A DNA stretch of 64,000 nucleotides from Melitaea cinxia (taxonomy: Eukaryota; Arthropoda; Insecta; Lepidoptera; Nymphalidae), in assembly GCF_905220565.1 (NCBI RefSeq), contig NC_059400.1, positions 12,066,428 to 12,130,427 of the forward strand. Reading direction: 5' to 3'. Each line of letters begins with the position of its first letter. Within the stretch, counting starts at the first letter, position 1. The position numbers were made by a program, and so were the translations under genes. The notes beneath the pieces are model-generated. The model made no database searches. It was not told where the DNA came from and saw only the letters and a list, made by a program, of their open reading frames with translations. This document shows, piece after piece, positions 10,870-21,530 of this stretch.

Positions 10870-11190
10870 ACGGCGTTGGCGCAACGGCCACAGTACTAGT
10901 TTGTGGCTGTTGCGCTAGCGGTTGCGGGTTCGATCCCCGCACATGACAAACATTTGTATTGACCATACAGATGTTTGCCGTGGTCTGGGTGCTTGTACAG
11001 TCCTTGTGCGTCTCCCTACCGTGCTTCGGAGAGCGCGTTAAGTCGTCCTTTCCGGTTGTTATCCTGTAAACCTGATAGCGATCGTTACTCATAGTAGGGA
11101 ATATATCGCCAACCCTTATTGGAGCAGCGTGGTGAATTAAGCATGGGGAAGAGGCCTATTCCCAGCAGTGGGATATTACAGGCAGAAGCG
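10870..11190 (+). mobile_element. tRNA-headed SINE, full-length
   Basis: Head GGCGTTGGCGCAACGGCCAC (A-box) and GGTTGCGGGTTCGATCCCCG (B-box). Core with CCTACCGTGCTTCGGAGAGC. LINE-like tail GAGGCCTATTCCCAGCAGTG, ending GGGATATTACAGGCAGAAGC. Same family as 38728-39062, 46170-46495 and 55644-55984. Confidence 0.85.
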
Positions 11191-11940
11191 TATAAGCGGA
11201 GCGGAGCATACGGAGTAAGTATTGCAAATGAAACCTTGTTACTGACACTGATAATGATGAAAGTTTTGAAAATTTAAAACGTTAAAGAAAGTATACAAAA
11301 AAAAATTAAAGGTATATTACATTCTCTGAACTAAATTGAAGTAGCTTCTAAAAGATCTACTTTTGGACAGAGTCGTGCTGTCCATATAGAAAAAAGATTA
11401 TAGCTTAATCCACCCTGCTACTATGCTGCCTGCAGACGGATTTGATTTCCCTACCTTGAGTGAGGAGATTGATTATCCGGTATCTATGATTACATTACTG
11501 TTAGTAAATTTCATTATATTCATAAACTTAGAATAAATTTGAATATCCGTTGAGTGATAGAATAATAGAAACAAGCTTATAATAATAAGTTTTTAAATAA
11601 TAACAATGTTTATGATAGTAATGTTCGCAATAATATTCTTCATTATTTAAAATTATTATTAGAGCCGGTATTAAGCCTAACACGACATACTACGGCCTTT
11701 TTTCAAAGTTATTCGAAAAACAAAGCACAGATTCCGTGGCTTTTCTCGCTAAAGTAGTCAGATCCTCTCCGGAGGCAGGTGGAAGAGGCAGGCGTAAGCC
11801 TCGTTATCGCCTCTTGTATTTGTTCACGCGTACTTTCGGGCTTATTCCTTTGCAAGCATTGAGCTCAGAATTCTAACACCTTAAGCATCGGTGCTTTGAA
11901 TTTTACATTTTTATAACCACAATTATATTCTCATTTAAGC
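11191..11940. other. AT-rich intergenic DNA
   Basis: Nothing recognised; a GC-richer patch at 11680-11850 is unassigned. Confidence 0.4.
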
Positions 11941-12310
11941 AAGTATGTCATATTTATTTGTAATCTAAATCAAAATTACTTTATTGAAGGAGGCGTCAAA
12001 AAACTTTTGAATCGTCATTTTACAAATTATGTATATAATGCAGCAGCATCATCGGTGCGACAAAGCCAGCCCTGCAGTCACCAACCCTGCATGGTGACTA
12101 TGGGTAACACATATGATTACACGCCATTTTTGGCGTAAACTTGTGGCGGCCATGTCCAGCAGTGGACCGCTATGGGCTCAAGTGATGATATATAATATAT
12201 TATTGAATTATTTATTTAAAGCGAAGGTACTACCGATTCGGAACGTAGATTTTGTAGAGAAGAAACTACGCAGTTACTCATTTATAAAACTAAGTTTTAT
12301 CATAAATTTA
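11941..12310 (-). mobile_element. LINE 3'-end repeat interrupted by a SINE
   Basis: Left part (11941-12040) and right part (12189-12290, TTCGGAACGTAGATTTTGTA) match the continuous copy at 32190-32370. Its 3' tail (AATCAAAATTAC...) faces left, so the element lies on the minus strand. Confidence 0.6.
12040..12188 (+). mobile_element. 5'-truncated LINE-tailed retroposon with target-site duplication
   Basis: The sequence TGCGACAAAGCCAGCCCTGC to GTCCAGCAGTGGACCGCTAT corresponds to the 3' half of the family at 42385-42729. It is bounded by TATATAAT at 12032-12039 and 12189-12196, an 8-bp direct repeat that fits target-site duplication. It interrupts the older LINE-tail repeat. Confidence 0.75.
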
Positions 12311-13204
12311 ATCATATCTTACATGAAATACATCGCCATTAAACTCACATATATTTGTAATTAATATAATCTTGACGCGAATAAAAATATGCTACACAAT
12401 TTAATCCAGAATATACATCCAACTATAAATTAATTATCGTTCGAAATCTTTTTGGAATATCATCATACTAAAAAGAATCGATTAAATAAATATTATGTTG
12501 GACGTCAATTTTTTGGATATACAAATGATTGCATAATAACACAATAACCCCTTGATGAAATAAGCTGCTTTTTAAATTTGTGTTTTTAGTTTGTTGAGAC
12601 TGAAAAATTCTTAAATTTATGACCATATTTTTTTAAAATTATCTTTGAGCTAGTAACTAAAACTATACGAAACCCAAGCTATAAATTTATTTTTAAGGGT
12701 GGAAAACTTTATACTTTATTACAACTAGGAGGCGTGCACTATTAGATGTTCAAAATCTTATCTTATTTCCATTAGTTAAAATTAAAGTTTTTTTTATTCT
12801 TTCTATGAATTTGTACGAGTATGCTTTCGTATTTAAGTGAAATATTAAATGAAAAATGAATTAAAAATACACTCGTGGCTGTGGATATAATGTCTTTCTA
12901 TTTATCTACTTATAAATATAATAAAACTGCTACTAAATTTTATGCTCGTGTTTTTTTTTCATAACTTTTAGACGAAAATCGAATCCATATTACATTTCTA
13001 TAATTTTCCAAAATATTTTGATATTGGTGGACAAATGAGCATTCAAATTATAAAGCATACTCAAGGACTGAGGAAAATTACTATCTAGTCTTTACTCGTC
13101 AAAATCGCTTCAGTCTATTAAAAGTATCATTATGATTTAAATTTTTATATTTTCCATTACGATGTTGATAATAATTTCAAGTAACATTTAAAAACATGTA
13201 ACAA
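12311..13204. other. AT-rich intergenic DNA
   Basis: No ORF or repeat recognised. Confidence 0.5.
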
Positions 13205-13230
13205 CGTCGTATAAAATAACATTTAATATC

Positions 13231-13510
13231 GTCGTGTGTGGTCGTCGGTTATGACATTAAGAATTTAGCCACCCCTTCTCTTCCCGTAGGTGTCTTAAGA
13301 GGCGACTAAGGGATAACACAGTTCCACTACCACCTTGTAACTGGAAAAGCCGACTGATGGCGGGATAACCATCCAACTGCTGGCTTTGAAATACACTGGC
13401 CGAAGACGGGCAGCAGCGTCTTTGGTGCGACAAAGCTAGCCCTGCGGTCACCAATCTGCCTGCCCAGCATGGTGACTATGGGCAAAACACATGAGTGAAC
13501 AACAAACACA
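13231..13510 (+). mobile_element. LINE-tailed retroposon (non-tRNA head)
   Basis: Begins GTTATGACATTAAGAATTTAGC, continues CTTCTCTTCCCGTAGGTGTC and GCCTGCCCAGCATGGTGACT. Same family as 37667-37985 and 42385-42729 (both minus). Short ORFs here on the opposite strand are not genes. Confidence 0.75.
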
Positions 13511-13715
13511 CTCCAACCCGCATTGGAGCAGCGTGGTGGATTAAGCTCTGATCCTTCTCCTACATGGGGAAAGAAAGAGGCCTATGCCCGGTAGTGGGAT
13601 ATTACAGGCTGAAGCGATATAACAATTAAAGCTATAAGAATGCTCCACGGTTGTGCGAACTTGTAGAGGCCTATGTCCAGCGGTGGACGGTATTAAGCTG
13701 AACCGATGATTAAGT
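13511..13715 (+). mobile_element. SINE 3' tail plus second LINE-type tail
   Basis: CCAACCCGCATTGGAGCAGC to GGGATATTACAGGCTGAAGC is the 3' third of the tRNA-headed SINE, fused to the preceding element. A second tail, GAGGCCTATGTCCAGCGGTG, follows at about 13667. The order suggests template switching or nested insertion. Confidence 0.6.
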
Positions 13716-13926
13716 AAAAACAATATAGACTAATAGAGTCAAAATATCAGTTTGCGATTTATTGTAGCGAAAAGTACAAAAGTTTGAAGAGCGATACCAT
13801 CGTAGCAGATGACGCTGATGGTTCTTAATAATTTATATGTAGTCGACTCCACAAGCACTGCTAGTAAATAAGAATATATGTTTTATAGCAGTCAAAACTT
13901 TATAAAAAAAACCGAAATATTTATAT

Positions 13927-14901
13927 TCTTACATATAAAAATGAATCGTAAAATGTGTTCGTAAGCGTATAACTCAACAACGCCTGGACCGATTTTACCA
14001 ATTCTTTTTTTAAAGTGTGAAGTCCAAGGATGGTTTTTACGGCGATAAAATTTGAATGATTAACGTGAAAACCCTAAAACCAGCCCTTTTCTTTTTCCCA
14101 TACAAACGTTTTCTAACTAAATTGTAGAGTCAATTTGAACTTTACTGCTATTCAACAAAGTTCATGTTAAATAATATATTAAGGGCGCATTTTACGTAAG
14201 TTATTAATGATTAAATTGATCTTATTTGTAGACGGCATTTTAATTCAATTTACATACAGTAAAAATGGTATTAATTAGCTATTTCACATTAACTATTATA
14301 TTGTTGCGGGGGCGTCAACAATGGAAAATTCCCGTTTTTAAACTATCGACTCCAAATTTGGTACGAATCTCCTATATGTGATGTAGAAATGATCGATGAG
14401 CGGATTATAGGATAACTCATGCCCAATAAGGATTACGGGGGTGGGCGTTAACAATGAAAATTTTAAATGTGTGTAACTCCGAAACTACTGAACCAATTTT
14501 TATCAAATTTTATAATCATTTGTAATTTGGTCCAACTTAGGAGATAGGGTAGTTTTTATATTAATTGGACCCGATAGGTGACGCTGCTATTGGTATGTAA
14601 CTCCGAAACTACTAAACCAATTTTTATCAAATTTTGTACGCATCTATAATTTAGGACTTGGAAGTTATGGTCGTTTTTATCTCAATTGTACTCGGTAGGT
14701 GGCGCTGCTATCTGTATGTAGCTCTGAAACTACTGAATCAATTTTTATCAAATTTTGTAAGCATCTGTAATTTTATATAACTTGGAAGATATGTTAGTTT
14801 TTATCTCAATTGGACCCGTTAGGTGGCGCTGCTACCGGTATGTAAGCTATCAAATTTGGTAGTTGTTTTCCGGGCAAGACAACGTCTGCCGGGTCTGCTA
14901 G
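13927..14901 (+). mobile_element. Non-autonomous Helitron, 975 bp
   Basis: Starts TCTTACATATAAAAATGAAT and ends with a hairpin (CCGGGCAAGACAACGTCTGC region) before CTAG|T at 14898-14901. Internal text such as CTGGACCGATTTTACCAATT is typical of lepidopteran Helitrons. It has no Rep-helicase ORF, so it would depend on enzymes encoded elsewhere. Confidence 0.75.
14473..14840 (+). repeat. About 122-bp tandem repeat, three units, inside the Helitron
   Basis: Units start at 14473, 14597 and 14718 with GTAACTCCGAAACTACT or a close variant and end with GGTGGCGCTGCTA or GGTGACGCTGCTA. Spacings are 124 and 121 bases. Confidence 0.9.
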
Positions 14902-15453
14902 TTATAAATATATTTGTTTGAGGAGAAATACGAACTCAATTTAAATTTACTGTACTTAAATTTCTATAAAATTATAATAAATAAAATGTCGTAATATATG
15001 ATGTCCAGAAAATGAAATACAATTGTAAAGATATTTTTAGAAAACCCAAAAAAATGATGACAAAAGAATGAGACCGCGTAGGTACGTATGACGGAGATCA
15101 CGCGGTTTGGCAGCAGTCCCATCCAGCCCAGATATTTCATTATTTTGAGTCCATTTTAAACCACAATTCTTCTAAAAGAAAAAAGTGTCTCCTTTAGTTA
15201 CGTCCAGTAAGAAAAAAATAAATAGTGTTAGCCATAGTCTCAGTTTCGTGCAAACGAACAAACTTTTATTTTAGCCACGTGTAATGTATAGATTTAAATA
15301 CGACGTGAGTAGTAACTAACTTCATAGAAGTAGTATTTATATTGAAATACATATTCGTATAAACTAATCAAATACTATGGTTATATATTGGTTATAAAAT
15401 CCAGTAAACTATAACTTAATATTATTTTAAATAAAATAAACACATTAGATTTG

Positions 15454-15510
15454 ACGATCCGAAAGTGCTCATGGGGCCTATCTGAAAATATTTGATTTTG
15501 ATTTTGATTA
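15454..15510 (+). repeat. LINE 3' tail with ATTTTG microsatellite end
   Basis: CCGAAAGTGCTCATGGGGCC followed by repeated ATTTTG units resembles the 3' end of CR1/L2-like lepidopteran LINEs; only the tail is present. Confidence 0.5.
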
Positions 15511-15805
15511 AAATTGTGTTATTTTCAACACTATAAATTGGGAATTCCGTATGCATGTAATATCGTAAACTGCTATGTCGCTTCGCACGCTCGATACATG
15601 TCGTTTTGTCAATTGCATCCCAATTTGTCTTTGACGTGACGCTCTAACGCATATACCCGTACATAGAAAGACGGTGACAATATTCGTTAAAAAAAGGCAA
15701 GCAAAAAGCTTATTCGGGATATAAACAAACATTCGTGATCTATATTCTTTTTTCGAACTTAAATATTTTCGTGAATAAAATATTCCTTAGAATTACGCCA
15801 TACAT

Positions 15806-15868
15806 TCATATCATAGATAATATTAAATATCATAGATAATATTAAATATCATAGATAATATTAGATAA
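15806..15868. repeat. 20-bp tandem repeat, three units plus partial
   Basis: Tandem copies of ATCATAGATAATATTAAAT with a shorter final unit. Confidence 0.85.
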
Positions 15869-16047
15869 TATTAATTTCCTTTTATTTTATACAAGTTTTT
15901 TTTTTTTCTTTATCCTATACAAGAGTACGAAAAATGTTGCTCAATATTTATTTGACGAGTATGTATTGTATACACTTTATTCTAATGCTCTTGTCCAAAG
16001 ATAACTAATTAAATTACATTACATATTTATTAAAAAAACATTTTTTT

Positions 16048-16132
16048 ATATCATATTAAAAAACCGACCGTGCCAGCGTGGCTCGAACCTGCATCTCCGA
16101 CTGACTGACGGTTGATTTTTGATATGATATTA
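16048..16132 (-). mobile_element. tRNA-like element bracketed by inverted repeats, deleted copy 3
   Basis: An 85-base relative outside the duplication. The terminal repeats are ATATCATATTAAAAAACCG (16048-) and the inverse TTTTTGATATGATAT (to 16130). Inside, only the T-arm half of the tRNA-like sequence survives (around GGTTCGAGCC on the minus strand); the D-arm and acceptor 5' half are lost. It shows that the terminal repeats plus tRNA-like core form a unit independent of the 1.8-kb block. Confidence 0.6.
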
Positions 16133-16929
16133 AAAAAAAAAAAATTAGAATTCCCTAATATGTGGGTATAATAATGTAATAATAAAAAAATAAATACTAC
16201 GAATATTTTTTATAATATTTTTTTAATCTATATCTGGACGATCACTCTAAATACAGTTACAGTGACGCTTCATACTACGATCAAACCCTGCCACTAAACT
16301 TTTCACACGCTCTCCTTCAATAAAGTATTTCGTAATATCACAAAACATCCATAGTATGTAAATTCAAATCAATGAGGTATGTGTATAAATTTTTCATTTT
16401 ACAATAAAGAGTTTACCGTTGTTTTTTTTTACATTAACGATAACATGTTTAGTAACATGTTGACATTTAACATGTATTCTTAATCAGCGCTAATTGTAAA
16501 ATATATAAATTTAAAAACGTACCAAGAGAAAAGTTGGACACCTTAAGCTTCAAGTTCAAGTAGTGGTACTTAGGCAATGCGCTCGACTGTAGTCATAATT
16601 TTTTTTGTATAGCTACTGCATTTAGGCCTTCACATTAAAATCATAACTTATGACAGAGGCCTTCCTACAAGACCAAGTGCTTGTTTAGATAATAACTTCG
16701 ACAGTCGAAGTTACAGTTCCATTCGAAACAATCTTCCCTGATTGTCGAGTATCTACTTTTCCGAGGGCCTTGAAGACAACTGTTTCTCCAATATATATAA
16801 AATCTGTTATTGTTTGTAATGTTGTTCTCATCGATAATATTCTTGATAGTTACGTCGCGAGGTCGCACAAAGGTGTAATGACATTGTTTTTTAATTTGTT
16901 TTTTTTTTGGACTTTTTGTACCAGCTTAA

Positions 16930-17200
16930 AAAATGGATGAGATTCTCCATCCGACAGTATTTTTTAATGCGTTACCTCATACTTTTTAACTGGCTGTATT
17001 TTATACTATTTTTGATTATTCTTTTTTATTCGAAAGCTGATGCTTGCCATGTAGTCTCATTGAAATTCGATCGAGGTCTGAACATTACTTTTTGAGTTAT
17101 CCCTAATAATTCGTTTTTGAATGACTGTTTTACCGACTACCTCTATTGTATTACTTGTCGATGTAATTGAAGTCAATTGTTTTTCGTTTGCGACAAAATA
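16930..17200 (-). mobile_element. ACCGACTTC-family element, decayed
   Basis: Contains CGAAAGCTGATGCTTGCCAT and, near its end, TTACTTGTCGATGTAATTGA, GTCAATTG and TTTTTCGTTTGCGACAAA, matching the reverse complement of the family left end. Confidence 0.6.
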
Positions 17201-17398
17201 CTATTACCAATATTTACTATCTATATTTAATATTAGCTGTATTCACGACTGCCTTAGCAATTACCATATGGTTTGCGAACCAACCATATACGGAAAGTTT
17301 TCTGTTCATTAAAACTCTAAGGTGAAATCCGAACGCTATCTTAAGATGAGGCATTTGTTGTTGTTTTACGCGGATTTTATCGTGGTTTATTAAGTTTA

Positions 17399-18151
17399 CT
17401 AGCTGCTGCCCGCGACGTCGTCTGCGTGAACGCTATACAGAACCAAAAATACCTACGACTATACCTTTTAAAATAACATTCATTTACCTGTTTCTTCTTT
17501 ACATTTTATATCTACAGAAAGTCCAGTAACAGAGGGAGACTATCTTTTGTAAAATTGATCTTCAAAAAGTACTGTTTCAGCCTGCTTTGAATAAATGACT
17601 TTATGGTGATTCTGCTGAATTAAGTTAGAAGTTGTGACTGAAGCAGATGGAGAAAATAATGAATATATATGGCTAAAAAAAATAATACATGGCGATGCTT
17701 TAAAATTGTCTTGATAATACTTATATTTATTTAGTTATGTTTATCGGCCTAAGTTACTTATATTGCGTGATATTTATAGTGTGAAGTATGGTTATTATAA
17801 ACATAATGACAACAACATTCAAATATACGTCGTTAGATTACGCGTTGTTACAGAATGCGTTGAAGAAATAAAGGTTCACTGCTCGTTCCCCGTAGGTGAT
17901 AGCGTGATAATATGTAGCCTATATGTTGACCCGACTTCTTAATAATATTCATGCCAAATTTGAAGTAAATCCATGTAGTACTTTTTGAGTTTATCCCGGA
18001 CATACATACAGACAAACAGACAAACAGACAAAAATTCTAAAAGCCATATTTTTGGCTTCGGTATCGATTGTAGATCACACCCCAAGTTATTCTTTTAAAA
18101 AAAAATTTAATGTACAGTTTTGACTTTCCTACATTTTATTATATGTATAGA
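17399..18151 (-). mobile_element. Non-autonomous Helitron, 753 bp
   Basis: On the minus strand it starts TCTATACATATAATAAAATG at 18151 and ends at CTAG (17399-17402) after a hairpin-forming GCAGACGACGTCGCGGGC. It contains GCCAAAAATATGGCTTTTAG and a CTGTCTGTTTGTCTG run. There is no coding capacity. Both termini are well preserved. Confidence 0.75.
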
Positions 18152-18480
18152 TTAAATGCCCGACGATTCGGCTACTTTACAGCAACCATGGTTACGGGGG
18201 GGAGGGGCAGGTCATCCGCGAAAGCGCGATAACATTCGAAAAGGGTGTTCCATTATAAGTCATATGTTAAAATTTTCTGTGCATTCTAAATTTCGAGATA
18301 TTCAGACTTGGAGAGCTATGATGTCTGTAATTTCGAACTAAGAAACCGCAAACCTTGAAAATTTGAAGTCATCATCTTTAACATAACTCATTATGAACAA
18401 AACCGAATAAATTAAATGGGACGACACTGTAATGAATTATTATAACTGTGTATACATTTTGGTGCCTTTTAATTTTCATT
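18152..18480. other. Unassigned repeat-like DNA
   Basis: Begins directly at the Helitron 5' end with AAATGCCCGACGATTCGGCT and includes ACCATGGTTACGGGGGGGAG. It looks repeat-derived but has no second copy in the window; a 61-codon frame here is probably chance. Confidence 0.3.
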
Positions 18481-18487
18481 TCATTAA

Positions 18488-18805
18488 AATATAGAGTGTT
18501 CTACGAAAGTTTTTGAAGTAAAACTTCTCTACGAACGCTTACCTTGGGGAGTAAGCTGGTAAACACGTGACGAGAGCGTTGCGAAAACTGTGATCGGGCG
18601 AGGCGAACGGAGCAAGAGAGAGGGGTGTGAGCACATATTTTCTTTCTCTCTCTCTCTCTCATAGCCAGTTACATTTCGTATATCCTAAGACACAATGAAG
18701 GCCTATTGTGTACGCCTATTGCTAAAAAAAATTTACTTGAGTCGTATGGTCTAAAGCACATTCGTTTTTTCCTAATGGCTTCTGCTCTTCGTAGAAAATG
18801 AAATT
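18488..18805 (+). repeat. Repeat with (CT)n core, related to 33430-33565
   Basis: GAGTCGTATGGTCTAAAGCACATTCG and the (CT)n run at 18641-18660 have reverse-complement counterparts at 33430-33565. The ends contain TTCTACGAA and TTCGTAGAA in opposite orientation, hinting at short inverted termini. Family unknown. Confidence 0.6.
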
Positions 18806-19184
18806 AGTTACAGTTGTGTTATAAACTAGCTGAGCCGCCAGACTTTGTTTTGTCTTGTGAACTGTTATAACGTGAAGTTTAAATCATTTATAAGTTTACT
18901 GAAACTTTCTAATTTTAACCTTATACAAAGCGTTGGAAAATTTTAATAAAAAGTACCTGAATCGATCCAGCCGTGTTCGAGGTTTGTGCTTAACAACACA
19001 TTTAGTGATTCAGTTTTATTACACAGATATAGATTATAAATGTATTATGATTAAATTTATTTGTAATCGGTCTTCTACGATATTTGTAACTTTTAATCGA
19101 TTTTAGATTAATAGCATTACGTTAAGTTAGCGTCATCAAAGATTACAAAAAAGTACTCATTGTATCTCGATCTAAATAAAATAA

Positions 19185-19402
19185 AATAAAAATAGTCAAG
19201 CAAATACGCATTATCACATGTAACTCGAAAAGTAATTGTTCAATCTCAATTAAATTTAAATGGAACCATTGACACGCACGACCTTTTGATTAAAACAAAA
19301 ATCACTAAATCAGTTCACCTAGTCAAAAGTTCTAAAGTAACATACATAAAAAATTACAATCGAATTGAGAAGATCCTCCTTTTCTTAAAAGTTAGTTAAA
19401 AA
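19185..19402 (+). mobile_element. ACCGACTTC-family element, right half
   Basis: ATAGTCAAGCAAATACGC through CAATCGAATTGAGAAGATCC; terminal sequence degraded (AAAGTTAGTTAAAA). Confidence 0.6.
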
Positions 19403-20438
19403 ATTCTATAAACAAAGTTATGCCCATTTTCTTGTTATTTTATATAGTAAATTAGGCACAAAGATAAGTGATAACAACCATCACTGACGGCAAAAACTGT
19501 TTTTCGAAACGTTCGGTAAAATGTTCCCGAACACGATAACAGACAAACTGGTGACGAGTAACTTTCGTCATAACTTTCAGTCTATCAGCATACATCTACA
19601 GTTTATCGGTAAAGGGCTTAGGGCAATATTTAATCAGAATAATCGAAGTGAAGAGATAGTGTTCGTATTGAGAACAGATACGGATCAGCGTAGTCTCCAT
19701 TTCAGGGAAATCCGAAACAGCTGCTGACCGACGACCGTTTAATGGTATAAAAAGCGGCCAAGTGCGAATTGGATTTACCCATGGAGCATTCCATAGCAGC
19801 AAGTAACAATATAAAAGTTCTTGTAGTTCGTTGTAACTTTGATCGATGTTTAATTTAATAATAGTGTGCAAGTTTGCATGGTATCATATATCATATACAT
19901 CAATTTTTTTTTTTTAGTTTTATCATTTTCTTATTTTAGAAGTTATAGAGGCCACACACATTTTACCACTTTGGAAATGTCTCTCGCGCAAACTATTCAG
20001 TTTAGAAAAAAATGGTATTAGAAACCTCAATAGCATTTTTGAAGACCTACCGATATATTCTAGACTCTACCGCTTTTTTTTTGCGCACTGTTCTATACCC
20101 AAAGGTTGTCTGGAAAAATCACTCTTAGCGACAAGAGCGCCTTTGTACGTATTTATACTAACTTTTTTTACGTATTTGAATGTTATACAATAAAGAGTAT
20201 TAACTAAAGATTTTTTTCTCTACCACTAGGATGGTAAACTAATCGCCTAATAGCTACCAGTTACCATAGCCTATGTACGCGGACGCCTGCAACATCGGTA
20301 GCATCACAAGCACATTGTCAACACTACCCCCGCTGTGAAAACAAAGAATCCTCATAAACTTAGGTTACGTTACTAAGCACATTTTGATCAAGATACTGTG
20401 TCTCCAACAAATAATGTCGAATTAAAAGATACTTGCTA

Positions 20439-20711
20439 TAATTGTGTTGACTGGCAAACGAAAAAAACCGACTTCAATTACATCGACAAGCAATACAACG
20501 TAGGTAGACAAAAAAATAGTCAAGTACTCCAAAAGTTGTAATCAGGTCTCGATGAAATTTAAATGTGACCAAAATTAAATTAAAAATCATCAAAATCGGT
20601 ACACCCAGTAAAAATTTATGCGGATTTTCGAGGGTTTCCCTCGATTTACATAACATACATAATATATATATACGGTCGAATTAAGTAACCTCCTCTTATT
20701 TTGAAGTTAAC
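20439..20711 (+). mobile_element. ACCGACTTC-family element in duplication copy B
   Basis: Orthologous position to 822-1090 within the duplicated block, with the same left end (GGCAAACGAAAAAAACCGAC). Confidence 0.8.
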
Positions 20712-21333
20712 CACATTAAGTAGTCGGGTAAATCACATTAAATTGTATTTACACGAATTTAAAACCTTTTTATTTGAAGTTGCTTGAAATCAATGACAAC
20801 AATCACAAATTTCGGATTTTTTAATATTATAAAGTAATAAGTTAATTAATCCGCCATCACAATGTTTCCAATTTGCCCATTGTCCGTACTCGTCTCAAGT
20901 TTAATGTATAATTTCTCGCAAGATGCCTTTGTAAAATATGATTTAAGAAATCGGGAAAAAAACAGATATTTCGCCGTCTTTGAAATTCTGGTAGAGAAAA
21001 GGAGCTTATATTGTCCTCCAATAAACTCGTCGCTTAGAGATCGTTTGACTTAGATTTAGTAAAAGCCTCGCGAATGTGACTGTAATAAAATATATATCTA
21101 AAACAAGAATCGGGATTTCCCACTGTTAGCATTATTTTGGGTACGCCCTACAAATTTATTTATTTCGAAATATTTTAACAGCTTTTATTTTCATTTAGAG
21201 TAATTTTTGTAAAATAGATTTTTAAAGGAAAAATAAGGAAAACATATGTGTACGTTTATATAAAAGACATATCTTTTAATATCTACGATTTTATTTTTGT
21301 GTTACCCACACATTAGGAATTCTAAACATTTTT

Positions 21334-21522
21334 GAATATCATATCAAAAATTGACCGCTCCAGCGGGGTTCGAACCCGCGTCTCCGATTGACCGTGTCGG
21401 CGCTCTAGCCAATTAAGCTTTGGAACAATGTAACCGCTAGATTTTTGATTTGATGATTTTTATATTCGGTTTAAGCGAACCGTGGCGCCGTCTATAGTCC
21501 GTCAATTTTTAATATGATATTC
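21334..21522 (-). mobile_element. tRNA-like element bracketed by inverted repeats, copy 2
   Basis: Same architecture as the element at 1734-1928: terminal repeats at 21334-21355 and 21501-21522, tRNA-like sequence at 21356-21427. Its T-stem is perfectly paired (GCGGG/CCCGC), better than in copy 1. It forms the right end of duplication copy B. Confidence 0.75.
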
Positions 21523-21530
21523 AAAAATGT

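Larger units (their letters stand above)
19737..21530 (+). repeat. 1.8-kb direct duplication, copy B
   Basis: Second copy of the segment at 148-1930, same orientation, 19.6 kb away. It begins at a TATAAAAAG motif (about 19745) and ends where the inverted repeat of the tRNA-like element ends. It has short indels relative to copy A, including loss of the (AT)n tract present in A. The presence of the same nested repeats in both copies suggests duplication of an already composite segment. Confidence 0.9.

Noticed and set aside
10870..10945. tRNA gene suggested by GGTTCGATCC B-box-like sequence (also at 39000, 46430, 55920)
   Set aside because: These are heads of a dispersed SINE family with core and LINE tail, not isolated tRNA genes.
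19737..20215. LTR of a retrotransposon (TATAAAAAG followed later by AATAAAG)
   Set aside because: No TG...CA ends, primer-binding site or gag/pol. The AATAAAG part resembles the LINE tail at 62500, so a composite block is a better explanation.
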